NCBI GenBank assembly: GCA_903922535.1
Contig: CAIXUF010000220.1
Span: 1-5,788 of the forward strand
Source of the DNA: Candidatus Hydrogenedentota bacterium
GTDB lineage: Bacteria; Hydrogenedentota; Hydrogenedentia; Hydrogenedentiales; CAITNO01
Direction of reading: 5' to 3'
Length of the DNA stretch: 5,788 bases
Shown: positions 1 through 5,788 of the stretch, piece after piece
Layout: every line of letters begins with the position of its first letter
Position numbering within the stretch: position 1 is the first letter of the stretch
Position numbers and translations under genes: made by a program
Notes under the pieces: generated by a model
What the model was told of the DNA's origin: nothing
Database searches by the model: none
The model's input: only the letters and a program-made list of their open reading frames with translations

Positions 1-1
1 G

Positions 2-2656
2 TTGTTCGGCTTTGACTTCTGGATAAACGGCCGCCTCGCCGGTTCCGGTGCAAGCGCGTTCACACCGCGCGAATTTGACATTTCGGCCTGGCTCAAGCCG
101 GACCAGGAAAACACGCTGGCGGTTCGGGTCACCAAACGTTCCCATGGGTATGAGTTCGATTGCCACGACGATTGGGCGTTGTCGGGCATATTTCGTGATG
201 TCACGCTGATCTCCCGGCCCAATATTCACCTGGGCGATCTTTCGGTTCTCACCACCGCCGGCAACCCCGCCGAAGTACGCGTGCGCGCGGATATCGCGGC
301 CTTCCAGGGAACGCTTTTCACCCCTGGACTTTCGTTGCGCGGCGAGCTTCGGGATGCGGAGGGCAACAGTGCCGGTGATTTCGAAACGCCGGTGCTCAAG
401 CCGGGGGAGACCACGGGGACGATTCCGGTGGACACGCCCCGGTTGTGGACCGCCGAGTACCCGTATCTGTACCGCCTCACGGTGACACTCAAAGACAAGG
501 CCGGCACCATTGAGGAACTCCACCGGGCGGTGGGCATTCGGACGGTAAGCATTGCCGACGGCGTGCTCAAGCTCAATGGAACCCCCATCAAACTGCACGG
601 GGTGAACCGCCACACAACAGATCCGGCGACGGGGCGCGTCCTCAGCGAAGAACGCCAACAGGAAGACATCGCCCTGATGAAGGCCGCCCACATCAACGCG
701 ATTCGCAGCTCCCATAACCCGCCTGAAAGGCGGTTCATCGATCTGTGCGACGAAAAGGGTCTTTACGTCATCTGCGAAGTGCCTTTCGGCGGGGACGGCA
801 TTCATCTGGATGATCCCTCCTACCAGACCGACCTGCTGGCGCGGGCGGACGCCACCGTTCTGCGCGACAGAAGCCATCCCTCGGTCATCCTATGGAGCAT
901 TGGCAATGAGAACCCCTACACGCCGCTGGTGGAAGAAACCGTCAAACGGGTAAAGGCGCTGGACCCGACCCGGCCGGTGTGCCTGCCGGAGATGAACAGC
1001 TACGCGGTAAAAGTGGCCGAAACGCTGCCCGACTTCATCGACATCTTCGCGCCCCACTATCCCTCAGAGAAACAACTCGACGCCTGGGCCCAGAAGTTGA
1101 ACCGGCCGGTGCTCGCAACAGAATTCTGCCACGCGCTGGGCAACGCCTTCGAAGGGCTGCGCCCCCTGTGGGACACCATGTGGCGCAACAACCACCTCGC
1201 GGGCGGCTGCATCTGGCACTGGTGCGACCAGGGCGTCTATCGGGATGCAAAGCCCGGCGAATTCGAGGCGGACGCCGGCCACCCCCTTGAGGGAAAGGTT
1301 TACCTTGCGCCGCAGCGCCTGATGGACAGCTATGGCAACATGGGATCCGATGGAATCGTCTACGCCGACCGGCGGCCGCAGGTGGATTACTGGCAGACCC
1401 GGGCGGTGTTCTCACCTGTACAGTTTATGGAACACTCGCTCGCCGTGGGACCCGGCACACAAACCATCATGCTCACCGTGGGCAACCGGTATGACTTCAC
1501 CGATCTGGCGGCGGACAAGTTCCACTGGCGCCTCCTTGAGAACCAGTCCACCGTCGGCGAAGGTTCCCTGGAGATCACCCTCGCACCGCATCAAACCGGC
1601 ACCGTCCCGTTGACACTGACCCTCCCCAACGACGCCGATCACAACGACTGCCGGCTCGAAATCGCGTCCAAGGACGCCTCCGGCGCACCCATCGACGAGC
1701 ACATCATCCGCCTGACGCCCGCCACCGGCCCGATCAATTACCGCAAATTGTTGGAGAATGATCTGCGGACCAAACGCGGTGATGCCGGTGCCGGGAACTT
1801 GCCTCCCTTGAAGATGCGCATGGACCGGAAATCGGGCCGTTTCGCGCTCGCCGGTGCGATGGGATCCAATCTCCCCATTCTGGAAGGCCCCTGGGCGCGG
1901 GCGGGCAGGCGGCCAACCATGGCGGAACGCCAGGTCAGGCAGCGCCTGTATAAAAGCGCCGATTTCTTCTGGGAGCCTTGGCTCCTGCCCGCTTCGCCGG
2001 ACGACTGCCGGGTGTCCGTCAAGGATGGCGCGCGAACGCGGGATTGGCGCATACGGGCGCGCTATCCGCGTCTTGACAAGGATGGACAGGCGCTAACGGG
2101 AAGATTAGACCTTCGCGAAGACCCGCGCGGCTGGCTCGATGTGGCATATGATCTCGTGCCCGATCAGGCCACCGGTCTCTTCCTGGCGGCCGGGGTCTCA
2201 CTGCGCCTCGACCCGAACCTCACGGAATTCCGCTGGCTCGGCGATGGACCCTACTATTCCTATCCGGGCACCGATGAGGCATCCCAACACGGCATCCATC
2301 ATGTGTCGGCGGACGGCCTCTACTTTGAAGGAAACCGCGCGCGGGTGGAACTGTTGGCCATCACCGACGCCCAAGGCAACGGCATCGGCATCCTCTGCGC
2401 GCCCTCGAACATCGAATGGGAACGCACGGAGGACGGCGTCGTCCTCAGCCACAACGCCATCGTCAGCGGCCGGGGAAACAAGGGAACCAAGACGCGGTAT
2501 GCGTTTCCCGCCGCCGAAACACCGGACATACAAGGCGCTTTTCGAATCATTCGGCTCGAAGCGAACCGCTGGCCCACGGTCTTCCTGAGCGTGTTCGCGG
2601 GAGACGCGGTGACATCGAAACCGGAGCCGTCCCCCTACCTGCGCACATACGACTAG
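2..2656 (+). CDS. GH2 beta-galactosidase (LacZ-like), 5'-truncated by window edge
   Basis: This is a LacZ-type glycoside hydrolase family 2 enzyme, expected to hydrolyse terminal beta-galactosides or related beta-glycosides with retention of configuration. The visible 884 residues cover the end of the sugar-binding jelly roll (about 1-73, with W58 and SGIFRDV), an Ig-like domain (about 74-182), the TIM barrel (about 184-465), a second Ig-like domain (about 467-575) and a C-terminal beta-sandwich (about 605-884). The predicted acid/base is E303 in GNEN (codon 908-910). The predicted nucleophile is E374 in ATEFCHALGN (codon 1121-1123). Other active-site matches to E. coli LacZ are D56 (D201), H204 (H357), H238 (H391) and W407 (W568). 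Residue 1 aligns inside the sugar-binding domain, about 145 residues into LacZ, so the TTG at position 2 is not a true start and the gene begins upstream of the window. The two Mg2+ ligands that LacZ has besides its acid/base Glu appear replaced (G263, D265), so strict lactase activity is uncertain. The gene ends with TAG at 2654-2656 and converges on the permease gene. Family assignment is firm; substrate is inferred. Confidence 0.93.
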   Translation: MFGFDFWINGRLAGSGASAFTPREFDISAWLKPDQENTLAVRVTKRSHGYEFDCHDDWALSGIFRDVTLISRPNIHLGDLSVLTTAGNPAEVRVRADIAAFQGTLFTPGLSLRGELRDAEGNSAGDFETPVLKPGETTGTIPVDTPRLWTAEYPYLYRLTVTLKDKAGTIEELHRAVGIRTVSIADGVLKLNGTPIKLHGVNRHTTDPATGRVLSEERQQEDIALMKAAHINAIRSSHNPPERRFIDLCDEKGLYVICEVPFGGDGIHLDDPSYQTDLLARADATVLRDRSHPSVILWSIGNENPYTPLVEETVKRVKALDPTRPVCLPEMNSYAVKVAETLPDFIDIFAPHYPSEKQLDAWAQKLNRPVLATEFCHALGNAFEGLRPLWDTMWRNNHLAGGCIWHWCDQGVYRDAKPGEFEADAGHPLEGKVYLAPQRLMDSYGNMGSDGIVYADRRPQVDYWQTRAVFSPVQFMEHSLAVGPGTQTIMLTVGNRYDFTDLAADKFHWRLLENQSTVGEGSLEITLAPHQTGTVPLTLTLPNDADHNDCRLEIASKDASGAPIDEHIIRLTPATGPINYRKLLENDLRTKRGDAGAGNLPPLKMRMDRKSGRFALAGAMGSNLPILEGPWARAGRRPTMAERQVRQRLYKSADFFWEPWLLPASPDDCRVSVKDGARTRDWRIRARYPRLDKDGQALTGRLDLREDPRGWLDVAYDLVPDQATGLFLAAGVSLRLDPNLTEFRWLGDGPYYSYPGTDEASQHGIHHVSADGLYFEGNRARVELLAITDAQGNGIGILCAPSNIEWERTEDGVVLSHNAIVSGRGNKGTKTRYAFPAAETPDIQGAFRIIRLEANRWPTVFLSVFAGDAVTSKPEPSPYLRTYD

Positions 2657-2694
2657 CCGGTCTCCCGCACACCACCGCCCGTTCATTTGAACTT

Positions 2695-3624
2695 TCAGGG
2701 CGTGTCCGCAACCGGTTCGGACCGCGGCGAGTCCGTCCGCACCACCATGATCGTGCCAGAAAGCAGCACAACGGCGCCGCCCCATTGCACCGGTGTCAGC
2801 GGCGGGTCGTCAAGAAAGATCGTCGCAAACAGGTAAGTCAGGGCGGGGGAGAAGAGATTGCTGCTGCTGCAAAACGCGGAACCCAGGTACTTCTGCGCAA
2901 AATGGAACGCGGGATGGGCGGTCGCAATCGGCAGAATCCCCGACAAAAGGGTCAGCGCGGTGATCCCCGCGCCCGCTTCCATAATACAGGCGGGTCTGCC
3001 GAAGACGCAGGCTATGACGCCCGTGCCCAGCGTGATGAATATCGACAGCACGGCAAACATCGGAACGGGATGGCAATTCATGACGAGCCGTCTCGCCCAG
3101 ACCACATACACCGCCCAGCAAAGGGCGGGAACCAGCAGCAGCATGGCCGTCCACGCATCAACAGAACCGGCAGGGCCTCTTCCCCCCGTCAGCAGCGCCG
3201 TCATGCCCGCAAAACTGAGCACGGTGCCGCCCAGGAAAAGTGGACTGCGGATCACGCGGCGTTCGTCGCGGAACAGTACAAAACTCAAAAGAATCACAAA
3301 CACCACACCGGTCTGCGTGATCAACTGCGCCAGCGTGGCGGACGCGCGGTAACATCCCAGCGTCCACGTCAACTGATGCACAATGTTGACGCAGGCCATT
3401 CCCATAAGCGGACCGGGCCGCCGAAGCAGCCCCAGGAATTCGCCGCGAAACACCACCATGCACAGGGCGCACAGGGCCGCCGTGCCAAAGAAATACCGGA
3501 TGAACGCCTGCGTGTACGGATCGTAGGCATTGCGGAGCCCCCGGATGAAAACCGGCGCCATGCCCCAGGCCACCAATGCCACCGCCAGTGCAAACATGGC
3601 AGGCACGCGCCGCGCCCGCCTCAC
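2695..3624 (-). CDS. EamA/DMT-family permease, ten predicted membrane helices
   Basis: This is an inner-membrane protein of the drug/metabolite transporter superfamily with two EamA repeats. Hydrophobic segments fall at about residues 9-27, 38-58, 70-90, 95-117, 127-146, 155-175, 187-208, 219-238, 247-270 and 279-296, the usual ten-helix plan. Length (309 residues) is normal for the family. Typical features are the Trp-Gly in helix 1, the FRDER stretch after helix 4 (119-123), and the acidic-Pro-Leu-Thr-Pro-Gln-Trp stretch before helix 10 (about 272-281). The N-terminus is Arg-rich (RRARR), which fits a cytoplasmic N-terminus. I chose the GTG at 3624-3622 because AGGAAG lies 8 bases upstream; ATG at 3597 is possible but lacks a clear ribosome binding site. 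A much stronger site, AGGAGG at 3682-3677, points to an ATG at 3670 that is out of frame, so the annotated N-terminus may be wrong (see findings). The gene lies 64 bp after the GH36 gene on the same strand and is probably cotranscribed. Substrate unknown: family members export amino acids, nucleosides, sugars or drugs, and some import. A link to galactoside use rests only on gene order. Confidence 0.9.
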   Translation of the reverse strand: MRRARRVPAMFALAVALVAWGMAPVFIRGLRNAYDPYTQAFIRYFFGTAALCALCMVVFRGEFLGLLRRPGPLMGMACVNIVHQLTWTLGCYRASATLAQLITQTGVVFVILLSFVLFRDERRVIRSPLFLGGTVLSFAGMTALLTGGRGPAGSVDAWTAMLLLVPALCWAVYVVWARRLVMNCHPVPMFAVLSIFITLGTGVIACVFGRPACIMEAGAGITALTLLSGILPIATAHPAFHFAQKYLGSAFCSSSNLFSPALTYLFATIFLDDPPLTPVQWGGAVVLLSGTIMVVRTDSPRSEPVADTP

Positions 3625-3632
3625 GAAACCGG

Positions 3633-3638
3633 CTTCCT
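3633..3638 (-). promoter_or_regulatory. Ribosome binding site supporting the GTG start of the permease
   Basis: AGGAAG lies 8 bases before the GTG at 3624-3622 in the permease frame. It is a moderate match to the anti-Shine-Dalgarno and the only one well placed for an in-frame start. The internal ATG at 3597 has no comparable site. Confidence 0.5.
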
Positions 3639-3640
3639 GT

Positions 3641-3670
3641 TTACCATAACCCCGTCCAAACCAAATCCAT
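3641..3670 (-). other. Nine-codon ORF with strong ribosome binding site, possible leader of the permease gene
   Basis: ATG at 3670-3668 opens a nine-codon frame (MDLVWTGLW) ending in TAA at 3643-3641. It is preceded by AGGAGG at 3682-3677 with 6-base spacing, the best ribosome binding site in this junction. A second ATG at 3647 opens an eight-codon frame whose TGA (3623-3621) overlaps the permease GTG as GTGA. The permease frame itself is open through this whole region. The ORF could be a translated leader that couples GH36 and permease translation, or it could be the true permease N-terminus broken by a one-base indel in the C4 run at 3650-3653. The sequence alone cannot decide. Confidence 0.35.
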
Positions 3671-3676
3671 GAGACA

Positions 3677-3684
3677 CCTCCTCC
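3677..3684 (-). promoter_or_regulatory. Strong Shine-Dalgarno in the GH36-permease junction
   Basis: The minus strand reads GGAGGAGG here, followed by six bases and ATG at 3670. It begins only a few bases after the GH36 stop codon (TAG, 3691-3689). It is stronger than the AGGAAG (3638-3633) in front of the permease GTG at 3624. This is why the true start of the permease is in question. Confidence 0.7.
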
Positions 3685-3688
3685 TTTT

Positions 3689-5671
3689 CTATTGCCTGAC
3701 TTTCTGATACATGATCAGCGCGGCATCCGGTTGTTTCATCATTTGGATCACCAGTCCGTTTTCCATCAACTCCCGCCCCATGAGCCGGCCCTCTCCACCG
3801 TCCAGATTCGTGACCGTATATTCACTGTCCGGATCCAATGCCCTAAGCCGGTACTGCGCCGAAACATAGGGCGCGTTGGGCCGCCTGAATGCCTGCACCA
3901 AACCTCCATCCAAATCCGGCCGATCAAACTGCCACGCCATCCACACGTTGTTTTCCGTGCTGTAGTCGCTGAGCGAATAGAAGTCCCCGAAGTAATACGT
4001 CACCGTGTTCCGCCACTGTTCAAGAAACTTCCGGCCCTGCTCATAGTTGAAATCCTTCTTGCGCACATCCCAATTGAGTTGCAGGAACGGGGCGATATTG
4101 CTGCGGAAGTTATACGGGGCATTCTCCCAGTTCACACTGTCATGGTAAGGCAGCCAGAGATCAAATCCATAGGTGGCGCACTGGTTGCCCTCCGGGGACT
4201 GTTCAAAATCGGTGCGAAGCAGCGGCACCGAACGCCGCATTGTTTCCAGATCATCGCGCCGCCCGCCGCTGGCGCACGAGTCGATCAGCATCCCGGGATG
4301 GCGGCTGCGCAGCCCGTCCCAGTAGGCCAGATACCCCTCGATGTACCGCATCTCCGTGATGCCCTGCCGATCCTCCGCGTCGTTCGCCCGCCAGAACTTC
4401 AGCGGATCAATATTGTAGTCCGAACGGTACAAATCGATCCCTTCGTCCGAGATCATCTTGTCAATGTGGTCGGTAATCCACTGCACCACCGTCGGTTCAT
4501 CCATTTTGAGCAGCCCGCCCCCCGTGCCGCCGTGAACCCATTCCGGGTGATTCTTCGCGATCCATGAGTCTGCCGAAACCCGCTCCACTTCAAACCACAC
4601 CAGCAATTCGGCGCCTTTTGAATGGCAGTGCTCCGAAATCGACTTCAGACCGCCCGGAAAACGCTGCCGGTCCACTTCCCACGTCCCCACCTTCGGCCAG
4701 CCCTTGCCGTCGTTGACATACCAGCCCGCATCCATCCACCAGTAACTCAGGGAAATGCCCGCCTCCCCGCAGCGATCAATGAACTCGATGTCCCCCTGCT
4801 GGGTGCAGTTGAACGCATATTCCTGCACACTCGCCGAACCCACCTTCGGAGACAGCGGTTTCCCGTGATCCTTCGGGAAATTGTGCTCAAGCATCCACCG
4901 GCGCCAGATATTCTGCGCGCGAATCCAGTCCCCGCTGTAGAACTGCACCGCAATCAGCGGCGTACGCACCTCCTCACCGGGGTGCAGCACAAAATGGGTC
5001 AGCTCCTGGCCCGCCCGGATCCGAAGATTCGCGCCGCCGTCCCGCGTGAACTGTGCCGCCCATTGTCCCGGCCAACCCACGGCAAGGATCAGGCCCTTCT
5101 TCTCTGATGCGCGCTCCACGTTGAAGTACGGCCACGCGCCGCTGCACGCCCGGCCCCCGTCCGGCGCAAATTGCCGTGAGGTGCCGGGCTCCAGGACCGT
5201 CTGCACGGGGGCAAAACTGTCTATCGAGCACTTGTCGCCGACATGATGATGCAGCAGGAACTCCCCCTGCGCGCCGCGGCTGAAAACCGTGTCAATCGCC
5301 TGAATGGACTCGATAAGCGGCGTGTCCGCGGAACCCTCGTTCTTGAAATGCACCGTCCATTCCAGCGTGGGATAATCCTTCCAAACCACACCCTCGCAGC
5401 GCACCGAAAGCGCCCCCCGCGGTTCCCTGTAAACCAGGGTGTGTTGCGTTCGGAACGCGTCAAGTTCTTTCGTGCTCCGCTCCAGACTCCACTGCTGAAG
5501 GAAGTCCGAAGAGGGGTGTCCATCAAGGGTGAATGACAGGAACGGCGTCGCGTCACGCCCGTTTCCACCCTGAAAATTCACGGTCGCCCATGCATCACGC
5601 TCCGCGAATTCCTCGGGAGCCGGAAGCACCCCATGGAACAGCGTCACGGCCAAAACGACGATTCCCGTCAT
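3689..5671 (-). CDS. GH36 alpha-galactosidase (melibiase-type), possibly exported
   Basis: This is a family 36 retaining alpha-galactosidase, expected to release terminal alpha-1,6-linked galactose from raffinose-type sugars or galactomannan; close relatives may act on other alpha-galactosides. An N-terminal beta-sandwich (about 28-270) is followed by the melibiase TIM barrel (about 275-575) and a C-terminal beta domain (about 576-660). The nucleophile is D418 in LYRSDYN (codon 4420-4418). The acid/base is D474, the second Asp in SCASGGRRDD, aligned with the Asp of the classical SCSGGGGRFD motif (codon 4252-4250). WWMDAGW (311-317), with D314, is the barrel motif that contacts galactose, and VWFEVERV (358-365) is also typical. 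The length of 660 fits complete GH36 enzymes. The start is secure: AGGAGG sits 7 bases upstream and an in-frame TGA lies two codons before the ATG. The first 18 residues hold a hydrophobic stretch (IVVLAVTLFHGVL) but no Lys or Arg before it, so it is a weak signal peptide and location is uncertain. The gene is probably first in an operon with the permease. Specificity for alpha-galactose is inferred from the family. Confidence 0.93.
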   Translation of the reverse strand: MTGIVVLAVTLFHGVLPAPEEFAERDAWATVNFQGGNGRDATPFLSFTLDGHPSSDFLQQWSLERSTKELDAFRTQHTLVYREPRGALSVRCEGVVWKDYPTLEWTVHFKNEGSADTPLIESIQAIDTVFSRGAQGEFLLHHHVGDKCSIDSFAPVQTVLEPGTSRQFAPDGGRACSGAWPYFNVERASEKKGLILAVGWPGQWAAQFTRDGGANLRIRAGQELTHFVLHPGEEVRTPLIAVQFYSGDWIRAQNIWRRWMLEHNFPKDHGKPLSPKVGSASVQEYAFNCTQQGDIEFIDRCGEAGISLSYWWMDAGWYVNDGKGWPKVGTWEVDRQRFPGGLKSISEHCHSKGAELLVWFEVERVSADSWIAKNHPEWVHGGTGGGLLKMDEPTVVQWITDHIDKMISDEGIDLYRSDYNIDPLKFWRANDAEDRQGITEMRYIEGYLAYWDGLRSRHPGMLIDSCASGGRRDDLETMRRSVPLLRTDFEQSPEGNQCATYGFDLWLPYHDSVNWENAPYNFRSNIAPFLQLNWDVRKKDFNYEQGRKFLEQWRNTVTYYFGDFYSLSDYSTENNVWMAWQFDRPDLDGGLVQAFRRPNAPYVSAQYRLRALDPDSEYTVTNLDGGEGRLMGRELMENGLVIQMMKQPDAALIMYQKVRQ

Positions 5672-5678
5672 GATTCAC

Positions 5679-5684
5679 CCTCCT
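5679..5684 (-). promoter_or_regulatory. Ribosome binding site of the GH36 gene
   Basis: The minus strand reads AGGAGG, seven bases before the ATG at 5671-5669. The in-frame TGA immediately 5' of the preceding ATC codon excludes an N-terminal extension, so this site fixes the start of the alpha-galactosidase. Confidence 0.85.
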
Positions 5685-5760
5685 TCCGTCTTCGTCTGAG
5701 AAAAGAGCCTCTCCACGTTTCAGCCGGAACACTGCACGAATACGGGTCAACCGGCGTGCC

Positions 5761-5788
5761 ATTCTTTTCATCCGGTCCTTCCTGTCAA
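5761..5788 (-). promoter_or_regulatory. Possible sigma-70-type promoter upstream of the GH36 gene
   Basis: A perfect TTGACA occupies 5788-5783 on the minus strand. A 16-base spacer leads to AAGAAT at 5766-5761, which matches 4 of 6 positions of TATAAT. This would give a 5' untranslated region of roughly 80 bases before the GH36 ATG. The -35 box lies at the very edge of the window, the -10 box is poor, and the organism's promoter consensus is unknown, so this is tentative. No clear operator or riboswitch fold is seen in 5672-5788. Confidence 0.25.

Noticed and set aside
2..4. TTG at position 2 as the start codon of the GH2 gene
   Set aside because: The encoded residues already align inside the sugar-binding domain of LacZ-type enzymes, so the gene continues beyond the window edge.
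226..738. Minus-strand open frame of 170 codons within the GH2 gene
   Set aside because: It is antisense to the Ig-like domain and barrel start of a well-supported GH2 gene, and the product is Ser/Arg/Val-rich low-information sequence.
2681..2692. Small inverted repeat GTTCATTTGAAC between the convergent genes, as a bidirectional terminator
   Set aside because: The stem is only 4-5 bp, AT-rich and without a proper T-run. The gap of 38 bp holds no stronger hairpin, so termination there is not shown.
2416..3672. Long plus-strand open frame of 418 codons antisense to the permease gene
   Set aside because: The product is Arg/Gln/His-rich with no family features, and it overlaps the GH2 end and the whole permease, which is a clear ten-helix protein. 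It is a shadow frame.
3692..4567. Plus-strand open frame of 291 codons antisense to the GH36 gene
   Set aside because: It lies wholly opposite the catalytic half of GH36, where motifs and catalytic residues are intact, and its product shows Pro/Arg/His-rich composition typical of antisense frames.

Overview
The window is a small carbohydrate-catabolism locus from a bacterium with GC-rich DNA (roughly 60% by eye), Shine-Dalgarno-led genes and tight packing. No rRNA, tRNA, mobile element, CRISPR array or phage gene is visible. The combination of a large LacZ-type GH2 enzyme, a GH36 enzyme with a possible export signal and a drug/metabolite-type transporter is common in glycan-degrading bacteria such as the Planctomycetota-Verrucomicrobiota-Lentisphaerota groups or Hydrogenedentota. 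That placement is an impression from gene style, not something the sequence proves.

Layout. Positions 2-2656 (+) hold the 3' part of a GH2 beta-galactosidase gene; its first ~145 codons lie outside the window. A 38-bp convergent gap follows. Positions 3624-2695 (-) encode a ten-helix EamA/DMT-family permease. Positions 5671-3689 (-) encode a complete GH36 alpha-galactosidase of 660 residues. The two minus-strand genes are separated by 64 bp and probably form one transcript, GH36 first. The last 117 bp (5672-5788) are the GH36 upstream region, with a strong ribosome binding site and a possible promoter at the window edge. No stretch longer than 300 bases lacks a gene.

Function. The two hydrolases would remove terminal alpha-galactose (GH36) and beta-galactose or related beta-glycosides (GH2) from plant or algal oligosaccharides. 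The permease may move a product or related metabolite across the inner membrane, but its substrate cannot be read from sequence.

The most unusual spot is the GH36-EamA junction. The best ribosome binding site there drives an ATG that is out of frame with the permease and opens only a nine-codon ORF. This is either a translational-coupling leader or the mark of a one-base indel in a G4 run. I see no convincing undescribed system; otherwise this is an ordinary glycoside-hydrolase locus with some divergent active-site details.
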